A stretch of DNA of 64,000 nucleotides from Agrococcus beijingensis (GTDB taxonomy: Bacteria; Actinomycetota; Actinomycetes; Actinomycetales; Microbacteriaceae): contig NZ_CP132360.1 in the NCBI RefSeq assembly GCF_030758955.1, positions 2,777,817-2,841,816 of the forward strand. The letters are read 5' to 3'. The first letter of the stretch is position 1; each line of letters opens with the position of its first letter. Below are positions 26,972-36,574 of the stretch, piece by piece. The position numbers and the translations under genes are program-made. The notes under the pieces were generated by a model. It did not search any database. It was not told the origin of the DNA and saw only the letters and a program-made list of their open reading frames with translations.

Positions 26972-28842
26972 CGGGAGACCCCCTCGGTCTGCGCATCGAG
27001 GTCCTCGACGTCGATGGTCTGCATCGAGCCGGTGATCGTCTCGATGCTCTTCCTGTCGCGCTCGGCCTCCTCGAGGCTCGAGATCACGTAGCGGTAGTGC
27101 TCGCTGCGGGCGAGCAGCTCGGAGTGGGTGCCGACGTCGACGATCCTGCCGTCGCGCATCAGCGCGACGCGGTCGGCGAGCTGCACCGTGCTCGGGCGGT
27201 GGGCGACGATGAGCGCCGTGGTGCGCTCGAGCACGTGGCGCAGCGCCTCCTCGACCTGTGCCTCGGTCTCGACGTCGAGCGCCGAGAGCGGGTCGTCGAG
27301 CACGAGCACCGCCGGGTCGGCGGCGACCGCCCGGGCGAGCGCGAGCCGCTGCCGCTGGCCGCCGGAGAGCGAGAGTCCCTCCTCACCGATCTGCGTGTCG
27401 AGCCCCTTCGGCAGGTCGCGCGCGAAGTCGGCCTGCGCGATCGCGAGGGCGCGGTCGAGGGCCTCCTCCGACGCATCCGGGGCACCCATCAGCACGTTCT
27501 CGCGGACGGTGGCCGAGAACAGCGTGGCGTCCTCGAAGGCCATCGCGACGTGGGTGCGCAGCTCCTCGAGCGTGAGGTCGCGCACGTCGACGCCGTCGAG
27601 CAGCACGCGGCCGCCGGTGACGTCGTAGAGCCGGGCGGGCAGCGCCGTGAGCGTGGTCTTGCCGGAGCCGGTGATGCCGATCAGCGCCATCGTCTCGCCA
27701 GGCCGGATCACGAGGTCGGCGCCGTCGACGAGGTCGCGCTCGTGCTCCTGCGCGTCCTGGTAGCGGAAGCGCACGCCCTCGAAGACGAGCTCGCCCCTCG
27801 GCTCGGCGATCGAGACCGGCGAGGCGGGGTCGACGATCGTGTTCTCGGAGTCGACGATCTCGTGGAAGCGGCGCGACGCGTTCGACGCGTCGATGAGGAA
27901 GGCGAACAGGAAGCCGATCGACTCGATCGGCCAGTTGAGCACCATCGCGACCGCGAAGAACGCGAAGAGCGTGCCGACCGTGATCTGCCCGCTCGCCGCG
28001 AGCCAGACGCCCAGGAACAGGCAGACGGCGTAGGAGATGTAGGGCACGATCGTCAGCCACATCCAGAGGCTGCCGTCCATGCGCGCCTTGTCGATCTCGG
28101 TCTCGCGCAGCGTCTTCGCCTGGTCGGTGAAGCCCTCGAGGGCGTGCCGGCCGCGGCCGAAGGCCTTCAGCACGCGGATGCCGTGGATCGACTGCTCGAC
28201 GGTGGTCGCGAGGTCGCCCGCCTGATCCTGCGCCGCACGAGAGATCGTGAAGTAGCGGCGCTCGAAGCGCAGCGCGAAGAAGACGATCGGCGCCGAGAGC
28301 ACCACGAAGACGCCGGCGAGCAGCGGGCTCCAGAAGAAGAGCACACCGATGCCGACCACCAGCGTGATCGCGTTGACGACCAGCAGGGGTGCGCCGAAGG
28401 CGGTGAAGCGGCGGATCATGCCGAGGTCCTGCACCGCACGGCTGAGCAGCTGGCCCGACTGCCAGCGGTCGTGGAACGCGACCGGCAGCGCCTGCAGCTT
28501 CGCATAGAGGGAGCGGCGCATCGACGCCTCGACCTTGGTCGAGGGCAGCGTGACGAGGAACCGCCGCATGTAGACGAAGAAGGCCTCGCCGAGCGCGAGC
28601 GCGAGGATCGCGAGCGCCACCGGCCAGACGGCGGCCGAATCGGCGTCGGCGAGCGGGCCGTCGACGAGCGCGCGCATCGCGATCGGCGTCGCCAGGCTCA
28701 GCAGCGCCGAGACGAGCGCCGCCGCGGTGCCCCACAGCAGGCGCGGCAGCACCGGCCGCAGGAAGGGCAGCAGGCGCGAGAGCGCTGCCAGGTGCCCGAT
28801 GGGCTTCTGCTCTGTCGAATGGTCCGGGGGCGTGGCAGACAT
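26968..28842 (-). CDS. ABC exporter half-transporter (first of pair)
   Basis: 624 residues: six membrane helices in residues 25-340, Walker [10 protein letters not shown], intact [14 protein letters not shown] and Walker [13 protein letters not shown]. The Asp in place of the catalytic Glu after Walker B marks the degenerate ATP site of a heterodimer. Together with the next gene it forms a TmrAB/BmrCD-like exporter. ATG 28842 follows GAAGGATCC. A small ORF with a strong ribosome-binding site lies 144 bases upstream. Confidence 0.88.
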   Translation of the reverse strand: MSATPPDHSTEQKPIGHLAALSRLLPFLRPVLPRLLWGTAAALVSALLSLATPIAMRALVDGPLADADSAAVWPVALAILALALGEAFFVYMRRFLVTLPSTKVEASMRRSLYAKLQALPVAFHDRWQSGQLLSRAVQDLGMIRRFTAFGAPLLVVNAITLVVGIGVLFFWSPLLAGVFVVLSAPIVFFALRFERRYFTISRAAQDQAGDLATTVEQSIHGIRVLKAFGRGRHALEGFTDQAKTLRETEIDKARMDGSLWMWLTIVPYISYAVCLFLGVWLAASGQITVGTLFAFFAVAMVLNWPIESIGFLFAFLIDASNASRRFHEIVDSENTIVDPASPVSIAEPRGELVFEGVRFRYQDAQEHERDLVDGADLVIRPGETMALIGITGSGKTTLTALPARLYDVTGGRVLLDGVDVRDLTLEELRTHVAMAFEDATLFSATVRENVLMGAPDASEEALDRALAIAQADFARDLPKGLDTQIGEEGLSLSGGQRQRLALARAVAADPAVLVLDDPLSALDVETEAQVEEALRHVLERTTALIVAHRPSTVQLADRVALMRDGRIVDVGTHSELLARSEHYRYVISSLEEAERDRKSIETITGSMQTIDVEDLDAQTEGVSR

Positions 28843-28985
28843 GGGGGATCCTTCGGAATCGCGGGCGGGATGGGCCGGCGATGATGTGTGCGACCGGTGG
28901 GTCGCGATGGCGGTGCGGTGCCGGGCTCAGCGTGGCGCTGGCACGGCGGGGCGAGCGGGGCTCGCGACGGGGAGATCCCTGGCTG

Positions 28986-29063
28986 CTACCGGCGCCCGGC
29001 GAAGCCGACGCGGGTGCGGAGGGCGCGGGCGGCAGCGATCGGGGCGTTCGTCGTCGTGCTCAT
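28986..29063 (-). CDS. 25-residue ORF upstream of the ABC exporter
   Basis: Encodes MSTTTNAPIAAARALRTRVG followed by FAGRR and a TAG stop. AGGAGG lies five bases before the ATG, the best ribosome-binding site nearby, and a TAGAAT hexamer (29112-29117, minus strand) lies about 50 bases upstream. It could be a regulatory leader peptide, with six Arg/Lys-type residues clustered in its C-terminal half, or a small membrane-associated peptide. No homologue is recognised; codon use is too short to judge. Confidence 0.4.
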   Translation of the reverse strand: MSTTTNAPIAAARALRTRVGFAGRR

Positions 29064-29198
29064 GGCATCCTCCTGGCATCGGCCGCTCCTGGGTGGCGCG
29101 GACAGCCTTCGATTCTAAGCAGGCGCACAGGCTCGCGTCTACCCCCCGACAAGACTCACCTAAGGTGCTCGCGAAATGGGGCGCATGGCCACCGAGCG

Positions 29199-29226
29199 GC
29201 TACACCACTTTATGGGGCACTACTCC
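29199..29226 (+). mobile_element. Insertion-sequence end remnant (right-type end)
   Basis: Read on the minus strand this is GGAGTAGTGCCCCATAAAGT followed by GGTGTAGC. It is an imperfect inverted counterpart of the ends at 40008-40034 and 50183-50209. All three share the core GCTACACCACT (or its complement). It directly precedes the C-terminal half of a WYL gene. Confidence 0.5.
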
Positions 29227-29566
29227 GATCGGCGACGAGCACTTCCATCCACGCACGCTGCCTGCCAATGATCTCCCCGCATACCTCCGCACACACTTCC
29301 AAGGCGTCCCCGAACGCACGGTAGTTCTCACCCTCCACGAAAGCGCAGAACACGCAGCCGACCGCCTCTACCGCATCGACGGCACCATCGAACCAATCAG
29401 CGAACAGGAATGCCGCTACACGGCCCACGTCGACTCATACGAATGGCTTGCGCTCTCCCTTACACTCACCGACATCGAGTTCACAATCGAATCACCGGAC
29501 GACTTCCGCGCCTACCTCGCTCACCACGCAAACAGAATGCTCCGCGGAGCCCTCCCGCCAAGATAA
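29227..29566 (+). pseudogene. WYL regulator, C-terminal half
   Basis: From IGDEHFHPRTLPANDLPAYL through HVDSYEWLALSLTLTDIEFT to MLRGALPPR this is the C-terminal part of a YafY/WYL-type regulator (substrate-sensing extension). It has no start and no helix-turn-helix. It begins exactly where the N-terminal half at 40035-40662 stops: that half ends ...SNLQIG on GATCG, this one begins on GATCGG. Joined, they make about 319 residues, the same as the intact paralogue at 33222-34187 (321). The longer open frame upstream of it is out of family and rejected. Confidence 0.65.
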
Positions 29567-29593
29567 GCCTCTTCGTCACGCAGCCCCACTGAC

Positions 29594-29690
29594 ACCAGTC
29601 CATGTGTCACCAGCCCATGTGTCACCAGTCCATGCACGTATGCCACGGCTGGGCCGTGGTGCGCACCTTCCTCATGAGGCGACTCATGAG
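29594..29690 (+). promoter_or_regulatory. Candidate oriT/iteron region upstream of the MobF relaxase
   Basis: Three direct 15-bp repeats ACCAG[T/C]CCATGTGTC start at 29594, 29609 and 29624, the last diverging at its end. They are followed by a perfect 7-bp hairpin CCACGGC-TGG-GCCGTGG (29643-29659), the palindrome GGTGCGCACC (29658-29667), and CTCATGAG twice (29671 and 29683). The relaxase start codon follows at 29701. MobF origins of transfer commonly pair iterons with a hairpin near nic. Confidence 0.5.
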
Positions 29691-29700
29691 GGAGGCCGAG

Positions 29701-32700
29701 ATGAAGGGCGGGGTGATCCTGTTCCGCGGCACAGGTGCTGCCGCGCGCCGCTATGTCGAGGCCGACCGCTCCCGCGCGGACGAGTACTACCTCGGCGCGG
29801 ACGACGCCGTGGCTGAGTACGCGGTGCTCGACTCTCACGGTGAGATCGCTTCCACTCGTTCGCTGACCGCTGAGGAGTATGAGGGGTGGGTGGACTGGAC
29901 GGAACCTGTCACGGGCAAGTCGATGGGCACCCCACGCAATCCCGGCGAGAGGTCGAAGGGGTCGCCGTTGTTCGCAGAGATGACGATCAACGCCCCCAAG
30001 AGCCTTTCGGTCGCTGCCGCGCTCCACCCCGAAGTGTCGGCGGCGCTGGACGCGGCGCAGCAGGACGCGCTGGGAGAGATTCGACGCTGGCTTGGCCAGC
30101 ACTCGGTGACAAGGGTCGGGCCGCGCGACCAACGGGAAGTGCTGTCTATCGAGCGGATGCAGGTCGTCGGCATCACTCACAAGACATCGCGGGCTGGTGA
30201 TCCGCACCGGCATATCCATATGCAGATCGGTACTCGGGTGTTTGCGGCTGGGAAGTGGCGGGCGCTCGATACTGCGGCGTTGTTCAAGCAGCAGGGCGCG
30301 ATCCGCGCTCTCGGCACCGCGGTCATCGCCGCGCACCCGCACCTCGCACAGACCCTCGCAAAGCACGGCCTGACGCTCGACCCAGTGTCCGGTGAGGTGG
30401 TGGAGTTGCAGCCATTCAACGGGGTGATGTCGAAGCGTTCGGCCCAGATCAGACGCAACCTTGACCGCCTCGAAACCGAATGGGAGCAGCAGCATCCCGG
30501 AGAGGGGCTCGGCCCGGTGATGACAGCGCGGCTGCAAGGCATCGCCTGGACACACGAACGGCCTGGAAAGAAGCCCGCTGACTTGAAGAATGAGCAGTGG
30601 TGGGTGCAGGAACTCGCCGACGCCGGATACGACCCCGCTGCGCGTCAACGCCGCACCGTGCAGCGTTCGGTGTTGTTGGATGATCTTGCGGTGCAGGAGG
30701 TTGCATCCCGTGCGCTGGATCGCTGCGCCGCTGCATCATCGGCATGGACGAGGCACACAGTGCAGGAGCACGTCACCCGCATCACCACCGAACACGGCGT
30801 ACGAGCGACCCCCGCTGAGTTGCGCGAGTTCATCACGATGGCGACCGTGCTGGCGGTCTCGGATTGCTTCTCCGTGCTCCCACCGGATGCGGCGATGCCG
30901 GAGCATGTCGCGCACCTGACCAGCCTCACCGTGGTCGCCGCCGAAACCGCGCTCCGCGACCAACTCACTGCCAGCACACCGAAGCAAGAGCCCGCCCACC
31001 CGGAGGTGACCGAGGCCGCACGCGCGGCGGGGCTGGATGACGGGCAGGCGGTCGCTGCTGCTGCGGTTGCGTCGTCTGATCCGTTGGTGATCGTAGAGGG
31101 CGCTGCGGGGAGCGGGAAGACGACGATGCTGCGCACCGCCATCGACGTCTCCGCCGAGCACGGGCGGGGATCGCGGGTGGTTGCGCCGACGCTGCGCGCG
31201 GCGCAGGTCGCGCACGACGAACTCGGCATACCCGCCACGAGCGTTGCAGCACTCGTGCACGCGCACGGATGGAGATGGAACCGCGACGGCGTATGGACAC
31301 GCCTCACTCGCGGCGACACCGACCCCGACACCGGGCGAACCTACACCGGCCCGCCGAAAGAGGCGCGGCTGTTGCGAGGTGAGCGGGTGATTGTGGACGA
31401 GGCCGGGATGCTCGACCAAGACACCGCCCACGCCCTCCTCACTGTGACCGCCGAGGCAGGCGCAACTATCGCGCTCGTCGGCGACCGCGCCCAGTTGCCC
31501 GCCGTCGGCCGGGGTGGTGTGCTCGACATGGCCGCCCAGATCAGAGGCCGCACCTACGATATGACTGAACTGCACCGGTTCGCTAACGCTGCATACGCGG
31601 CCCTCACGTTGACGATGCGCGACCGTGAGAACCCCGGCGACGTGTTCGACCGGCTCACCGCGATGGGGCTGGTGACGCTGCACCTGGACGAGGAGCAGGC
31701 CCGCGACCAAATCACGGAGCACGCTACCCAAGGTGATGCGATTACGGTCGCCTCGAACGACGAAGCCGCTGCCCTGAACGAGCGCATCCGCACAGGACGG
31801 GTCGAGCGTGGTGAGGTCGATGACACGATCACAGTGACTGGCAGCGATGAACTGCCTATCGGTCGGGGGGATCTGATCCAGACGCGGAAGAACGACACCG
31901 CGCTTGACGTGGCGAACCGGCAACAGTGGATCGTCCAGCACGTCACCGACGACGGTACCATGTACGCTCGCGAAACCGGCAGCGGGCGCAGAAACCCGCG
32001 CACCGTCGTCCTCCCGCCTGAGTACGTGAGCGAATACGCGCACCTGTCCTATGCCGCGACTGCGTATGGCGTCCAAGGCGCAACCGTCAACGTCTCACAC
32101 ACGATGCTCACAGCGGCGTCGAGCGCAGCAGGCGTCTACGTCGGTATGACACGAGGCCGCGAGCACAACCGGTTGCATGTCATTGCCGAGGATATGGCGG
32201 ATGCGCGGGCGCAGTTCGTTGATGCGGTGAAGCGTGACCCCGCCGACCGCGGCCTCGACCATGCCACCGCACAGTCCGTCGAAGCAGTACGCGGCATCGT
32301 CAAAAACGGCCCGATCCGGCGCGTCACCGAAGAACTCGTCCGACTCGACAGGGAGGCCCAGCGTGCCGAACGAGCGGCTGAGCGGTGGGAGCAGACCGCG
32401 AACAGGCTCGACGCCCAACTAGCCGCACACACGGTCGAGAAGGAGAAGGACGCCGCTGTGCTTCGTCAGGCCGAGGAAGAAGCGGCGCGGGTGCGTGCCG
32501 AGGTCACCGCGCCTCTCGCGGAGCAAGCCGAACGCGACGGCGAGGCATACCTTGCCAGCGTCGAGGAAGAGAGGACGGCGAGCGCGCGCCTCGCCACTGT
32601 TGGGCGGTTCGGGCGACGCAAGGCTCGCGACGAGCACCGTGCTGTGAGCGACCAAGCAGCAACCATCCGAACACATCTTCGCGATGCGTGGGAGGCTGAA

Positions 32701-33156
32701 CCGCCACGAACCCCCAGCGCACTACCCGATTGGGCTGCACAGGTCGCAGAACGGCGAGCAGAAGCCGATCCCCGCGTAAGCGAAGCCGCCCAAGCTGTAA
32801 AGGCTGCGCGCACCGAACGAACCGCGACCGGTGAACGTCACCGCAACGAGCGCCTGGCGCTCTTGGCCCACGAGTACGGGCCTGAGAACGCTCGCGCACA
32901 CCAGTACGGGATGCACGCCCTCAACCCACACCGTAACGCCCGCGACGCCCGCGCACGCGCAGCCATGCTTCGTACCGAGAGTGAGAAACTCCGCAGCCTC
33001 CCGGTGAACGATGCCGCCAAACTCATCGAGAGCAAACGCGTCGAGCGAGCGCGCGCGCAGCAACAAGCCGAACAGCGTCAACGGCGGATCTCTTCGCCCG
33101 AACCATCCTCGCGTCAAGGCCCAGATTCGCCGCGTGAGCGCGGAATCGGGTTCTGA
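29701..33156 (+). CDS. MobF-family relaxase/helicase (TraA/TrwC-like)
   Basis: About 1151 residues. The N-terminal TrwC relaxase domain shows the catalytic-Tyr region RADEYYLG and the metal-binding HUH motif PHRHIHMQI near residue 165. A RecD2-like helicase follows with Walker A EGAAGSGKTTML near 462, Walker B VIVDEAGML and the late motif VQGATVNVSHTML. The C-terminal 270 residues are an Arg/Glu-rich coiled coil. It would nick and unwind DNA for conjugative transfer. ATG 29701 (MKGGVILFRGTG) fits the family N-terminus and has GGAGG upstream; an in-frame start at 29602 falls in the repeat region. No type IV secretion genes are in the window, so the element looks mobilisable or decayed. Confidence 0.85.
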   Translation: MKGGVILFRGTGAAARRYVEADRSRADEYYLGADDAVAEYAVLDSHGEIASTRSLTAEEYEGWVDWTEPVTGKSMGTPRNPGERSKGSPLFAEMTINAPKSLSVAAALHPEVSAALDAAQQDALGEIRRWLGQHSVTRVGPRDQREVLSIERMQVVGITHKTSRAGDPHRHIHMQIGTRVFAAGKWRALDTAALFKQQGAIRALGTAVIAAHPHLAQTLAKHGLTLDPVSGEVVELQPFNGVMSKRSAQIRRNLDRLETEWEQQHPGEGLGPVMTARLQGIAWTHERPGKKPADLKNEQWWVQELADAGYDPAARQRRTVQRSVLLDDLAVQEVASRALDRCAAASSAWTRHTVQEHVTRITTEHGVRATPAELREFITMATVLAVSDCFSVLPPDAAMPEHVAHLTSLTVVAAETALRDQLTASTPKQEPAHPEVTEAARAAGLDDGQAVAAAAVASSDPLVIVEGAAGSGKTTMLRTAIDVSAEHGRGSRVVAPTLRAAQVAHDELGIPATSVAALVHAHGWRWNRDGVWTRLTRGDTDPDTGRTYTGPPKEARLLRGERVIVDEAGMLDQDTAHALLTVTAEAGATIALVGDRAQLPAVGRGGVLDMAAQIRGRTYDMTELHRFANAAYAALTLTMRDRENPGDVFDRLTAMGLVTLHLDEEQARDQITEHATQGDAITVASNDEAAALNERIRTGRVERGEVDDTITVTGSDELPIGRGDLIQTRKNDTALDVANRQQWIVQHVTDDGTMYARETGSGRRNPRTVVLPPEYVSEYAHLSYAATAYGVQGATVNVSHTMLTAASSAAGVYVGMTRGREHNRLHVIAEDMADARAQFVDAVKRDPADRGLDHATAQSVEAVRGIVKNGPIRRVTEELVRLDREAQRAERAAERWEQTANRLDAQLAAHTVEKEKDAAVLRQAEEEAARVRAEVTAPLAEQAERDGEAYLASVEEERTASARLATVGRFGRRKARDEHRAVSDQAATIRTHLRDAWEAEPPRTPSALPDWAAQVAERRAEADPRVSEAAQAVKAARTERTATGERHRNERLALLAHEYGPENARAHQYGMHALNPHRNARDARARAAMLRTESEKLRSLPVNDAAKLIESKRVERARAQQQAEQRQRRISSPEPSSRQGPDSPRERGIGF

Positions 33157-33176
33157 CCCTTCACCTCCTAAGACTT

Positions 33177-33193
33177 GGACGTAGCCTGCGTCC
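33177..33193. terminator. Hairpin after the relaxase gene
   Basis: GGACG-TAGCCTG-CGTCC is a perfect 5-bp stem between the relaxase stop and the convergent WYL gene. Confidence 0.35.
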
Positions 33194-33221
33194 ATTCAGA
33201 AGAACAGGGGTGGATGGCTAA

Positions 33222-34187
33222 CTAGTCGTGAGCTTGGACGGCTGCGGTGAGTCGGCGGGCGAACTGGGTGATGTCGGTTGCCATGTCGGGTGGGGCTTCG
33301 ATTCGGAAGTTCGAGTCGAGGTAGCTCAGTGCTGGCAGGACTCGTTGCCACGAGTCGAGTGCGAGTAAGGCCTCGGTGCGGGTGTGGTTCACCGAGCTCA
33401 GTCGGGCATCTTCGTGCCGGAGGGCGTCAGCGACGGCGGCTATTGGGGCGTCGATGGTGATGCGCACCCTGTGGAAGGTCTCGCCGAGCCCGGATCGCAG
33501 GTATGCCACAGCACTGTCGGCAGGGAGCGGCCTTGGCTCGTACCGCGTTCCCGTGCTGTGGAACTCGCTGATACGGTCGGTGCGGAAGATACGCCAGTCC
33601 TCGCGATCAAGATCCCACCCCAGCAGGTACCAGCGCAGTTCGATATAGACCTGGCGGTGCGGTTCCACTCGGCGCCTGCTGACGTTCTCGCGCGCATCAA
33701 CATAGCCGAACGTGACGATCTCTTGAGCGGCGACGGCATCCCCGATACTTCCGAGTGCCACCGCGTGAACGCTCGGCGCGATGCGCCGTTCCGCTTCGAC
33801 ACTCATGCGCAGGGTCAAGGCTCTGCGTCGTAGTCGTGCCGGTAAGAGTGCATCGATCTTTCCATACGCACGACTGGCGGCGTCGCCGAGAGTTCCTGGC
33901 TGCGCAGGAGCGTTCGTGGCGAGGGTGGCCAAGCTGATTACTGCAGCAATAGTCTCCTCGTCATCGAGCACGAGCGGAGGCACCCGCTGCCCTGCGGCGA
34001 GTTGGTAGTGACCTCCTGGACCTGGCCGCGTAGTCACTGGGTACCCATATCCTCGTAGCCGCTCGACGTCTCGCCGTAGCGTCCTAGGGCTCACCTCCAG
34101 GCGTGCCGATAGTTCCTCCCCGGTGAACGCCTGCCCGCTCTGCAATGTGGCGAGCAGGCGCAGCATTCTCTCAGTGACATCGGCCAT
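33222..34187 (-). CDS. WYL-domain transcriptional regulator (YafY type)
   Basis: 321 residues. The N-terminal HTH_11 winged helix (LSARLEVSPRTLRRDVERLR, residues 27-46) is followed by a WYL domain (RRRVEPHRQVYIELRWYLLG near 170) and a C-terminal extension. Such proteins are single-gene sensors, often repressing a divergent gene. It is transcribed away from the NmrA-like gene across an 80-base gap containing the motif TGCGGTC-N7-GACCACA. The same motif lies upstream of the UvrA-like gene next to the broken paralogue. Effector unknown. Confidence 0.85.
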   Translation of the reverse strand: MADVTERMLRLLATLQSGQAFTGEELSARLEVSPRTLRRDVERLRGYGYPVTTRPGPGGHYQLAAGQRVPPLVLDDEETIAAVISLATLATNAPAQPGTLGDAASRAYGKIDALLPARLRRRALTLRMSVEAERRIAPSVHAVALGSIGDAVAAQEIVTFGYVDARENVSRRRVEPHRQVYIELRWYLLGWDLDREDWRIFRTDRISEFHSTGTRYEPRPLPADSAVAYLRSGLGETFHRVRITIDAPIAAVADALRHEDARLSSVNHTRTEALLALDSWQRVLPALSYLDSNFRIEAPPDMATDITQFARRLTAAVQAHD

Positions 34188-34203
34188 GACATCATCCTAA
34201 AGA

Positions 34204-34224
34204 TGCGGTCAGAATCAGACCACA
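34204..34224. promoter_or_regulatory. WYL operator, copy 1
   Basis: TGCGGTC-N7-GACCACA, extended to GATGCGGTC/GACCACATC, is a near-perfect inverted repeat just upstream of a TTAGCGT -10 element for the NmrA-like gene. It matches 40686-40706. Confidence 0.6.
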
Positions 34225-34267
34225 TCTCCTGTTAGCGTCGAAGTGAACCGACGTAAGGAGTGGAGAC

Positions 34268-35128
34268 ATGACGATAGGGGTAATGACGCCGAACGGACAC
34301 GTTGGGGCGCATGTCCTCCGTCTGCTCGTGCAGGCGGGAGAACGCCCGCGGGCGTTGGTTCGCAACCCGAACAAGCTGGATCAGAGCATCGCGGACTACG
34401 TCGATATTGCTATGTTGGACGCCTGGAACGAACCTACTGTTGTCGAGGCGACCCGAGGGCTCGAAGCGGTGTACTGGGTCAGCCCGACCGCGACGGACAG
34501 CGACCCGCTCGCAGCGCACTCCCTCGCCGCACGCAACATCCGCACCGCAATCGAGACCAATCGAATCGAGCGAGTGGTGTTCCAGTCCAGCGTAGGAGCC
34601 GAGAAGCGGCACGGTGTCGGAGAAATTGACGGCCTCGCCGCAACCGAGTTGGAGTTGGAAGCCAGCGGCGCTTCGGTCGCGCATTTGCGATGCGGGTATT
34701 TCTTCACGAACCTACTCATGGACATCGACTCGATCCGCGGAGGTGTCCTGAGCACAGCGATGGACATCGAGCGCCCGATCGCTTGGGTCGCTCCCGCCGA
34801 CATCGCTACGGTCGCAGTAGGGCGCCTGCTCTCCCGAACGTGGAGTGGTCGCGAGGTTCAGGCAGTCCACGGCCCCGAAGACCTGTCGTTCACACAAGCC
34901 GCGGCGATCCTTTCGACCACGCTAGACGCGCCCGTGTCAGCGCTTCAGCTCAGCGACGATAACGTCCGATCCGCGCTCGGCGAATTCGGCCTGCCCGAGG
35001 CCCAGATCGAGGCAATCGTGATGATGGCCGCCGGGATCAGGGATGACTTCACTCCCGAGAATCCACGTACCTACGCGACGACGACGCCCACCACTCTTTC
35101 CAGTTGGGCAGCGGAATACCTCTCTTGA
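34268..35128 (+). CDS. NmrA-like NAD(P)-binding protein
   Basis: 286 residues, atypical short-chain dehydrogenase of the NmrA/TMR type. The dinucleotide motif is TPNGHVGAHVL (residues 7-17), with RALVRNPNKL as the cofactor-selecting strand and RVVFQSSVGAEKRH replacing the usual catalytic YxxxK. Such proteins act as NAD(P)H-dependent quinone reductases or redox sensors. AAGGAG precedes ATG 34268. Divergent from, and probably repressed by, the adjacent WYL regulator. Confidence 0.82.
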   Translation: MTIGVMTPNGHVGAHVLRLLVQAGERPRALVRNPNKLDQSIADYVDIAMLDAWNEPTVVEATRGLEAVYWVSPTATDSDPLAAHSLAARNIRTAIETNRIERVVFQSSVGAEKRHGVGEIDGLAATELELEASGASVAHLRCGYFFTNLLMDIDSIRGGVLSTAMDIERPIAWVAPADIATVAVGRLLSRTWSGREVQAVHGPEDLSFTQAAAILSTTLDAPVSALQLSDDNVRSALGEFGLPEAQIEAIVMMAAGIRDDFTPENPRTYATTTPTTLSSWAAEYLS

Positions 35129-35171
35129 ACCGATTCACGGATCGTCGTGCGGACTGGCCGTAGCGCAGATG

Positions 35172-35420
35172 GCGGCGCCTCACGCTGCTCCGCGGCGACA
35201 TCACCCGTCGATCGCTCAGGCGAGCCGCGTCTTCAGGGACGCCTGCAAGATGACGCCGTTGGCTTACCTGACGAAGTTCCGTATCATCGAAATGGCGCGT
35301 CTACTACGCGAGACCGACCTCACTATCGCGGTCATCACCAGACGCCTCGGATGGAACAGCCCAGAGTCATCCGTAACTGCGTTTGCCTGCCATTACGGAG
35401 TCACCGTGCGTCTGTCGTCG
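35172..35420 (+). pseudogene. AraC-family regulator, C-terminal fragment
   Basis: ASRVFRDACKMTPLAYLTKF and MARLLRETDLTIAVITRRLG are the two helix-turn-helix segments of an AraC DNA-binding domain; no effector domain or plausible start precedes them. The C-terminus then degenerates. A relic adjoining the NmrA-like gene. Confidence 0.6.
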
Positions 35421-35838
35421 CAGCGGTCCATCATTCGCTTCAGATCTCGGGCCGGGCGAAGGCGTCGCCCGCGACGCGAAAAGTGCTAACGGAAGTGCTA
35501 AGCAACCTGTAGGTCGGGGTATCGCGGTGGATTTATCCACAGGCCAGATGCTGTAGATCGTTGATTTCATGCGGCAGAACGCTAGGTTGAGATTCGTAGC
35601 GCGAGGGGGTCGAGCTCAGTTCAACTCCCACGCCGTTGACTGCGCTCAAGCTAGGCTGGTGCACGGCAAACCAAAAGGTTAAGACGTAGCTATGTTTGCT
35701 CCCCTACGGGTATCTTCCTCGACGTAGTGGGAGGCCAGTCTGAGTGAGCGGTCACCATGTCGGCTGGACACCGCTGCTGCCGGCTGCGCTATGCTGTCCC
35801 CCGATCCGCCTGGAGTCAGCTCGCGCACTGACGACTGA
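35421..35838. other. Intergenic stretch without recognised genes
   Basis: About 420 bases with no supportable ORF. A single perfect DnaA box (TTATCCACA, 35533-35541) is present but isolated, with no companion boxes or AT-rich unwinding region. Confidence 0.5.
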
Positions 35839-35844
35839 TACCGT
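35839..35844 (+). promoter_or_regulatory. Leaderless -10 element of the P-loop kinase gene
   Basis: TACCGT ends six bases before GTG 35851, without a ribosome-binding site. Confidence 0.4.
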
Positions 35845-35850
35845 TGGAAA

Positions 35851-36384
35851 GTGCTTAACGTAACGTTCGACACTGTCTTGATCAATGGCAGCGTTGGCAC
35901 GGGGAAGACAACCACTGCCGAGAGGCTCGGCGGCGAGTTGGAGCGGTGCGGTATTCCTGGCGCAGTCATCGATGTGGACTGGTTGCGCCGATCGTGGCCT
36001 GCGCCGCCTGGTGACCCTTTCGGGACCGCACTGGCGCTGGAGAACATGCAGGCAATCGCCTCGAACTTCCGGCGCGCGGGTGCCCGCGTGATTGTGGTCG
36101 CAACAGTTGTCGAGTCACTGGAAGAGTTGCGCCGCGCTTCTGGGGCGTTGGCCTCGAGAAGGCTGTTGCATGTGCGGCTGACAACGACACCCGATGCGGC
36201 GATCTCGCGTCTGACCAGGCGGCACGCGGACGATAAAGTGATCCTGCACTGGCATCTACAGCGTCACGCGGGGCTGGCAGGTATTCTCGACCGAGCTGGC
36301 TTCACTGATGAGTTGCGTATCGACACAACTGAAAAGCAAGCCATAGAGGTTGGGCGCGAGATCCTCACTACTATTGTCGAATGA
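35851..36384 (+). CDS. P-loop kinase-like NTPase
   Basis: 177 residues. Walker A GSVGTGKTTTAERL is at about residues 13-26 and VIDVDWLRRSWP near 42 resembles the phospho-acceptor loop of shikimate/adenylylsulfate-kinase-like enzymes. A lid region with RLTRRHADD follows. Length is typical of small-molecule kinases, including antibiotic-modifying ones, but the substrate is not evident. The GTG start is six bases after TACCGT, suggesting a leaderless transcript. Confidence 0.65.
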   Translation: MLNVTFDTVLINGSVGTGKTTTAERLGGELERCGIPGAVIDVDWLRRSWPAPPGDPFGTALALENMQAIASNFRRAGARVIVVATVVESLEELRRASGALASRRLLHVRLTTTPDAAISRLTRRHADDKVILHWHLQRHAGLAGILDRAGFTDELRIDTTEKQAIEVGREILTTIVE

Positions 36385-36574
36385 GCGAAGCCGACGACCG
36401 GTTAGACGAATGGGAGGCACTCCAGCCGCCCATCGTCTGGTGCGCACCGGAGGGCTTGCTCACGGACGCTGCCGGATCCGGCACCTGTGGCATAACTCTC
36501 ACGGTGCGCACGCGCCATGTGGGTCGTTTGTCCGGCGAGTGTTCACGTCGGCGTAATGCAACCGGGCTGAGAAT

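Noticed and set aside
28727..29221. Upstream extension of the WYL C-terminal fragment as a 279-codon gene
   Set aside because: The first part is antisense of the ABC exporter and its leader and reads as Arg/Gly-rich non-homologous sequence.
35533..35541. Perfect DnaA box TTATCCACA as a replication origin
   Set aside because: It is single, with no further boxes, no AT-rich region and no replication initiator gene next to it.
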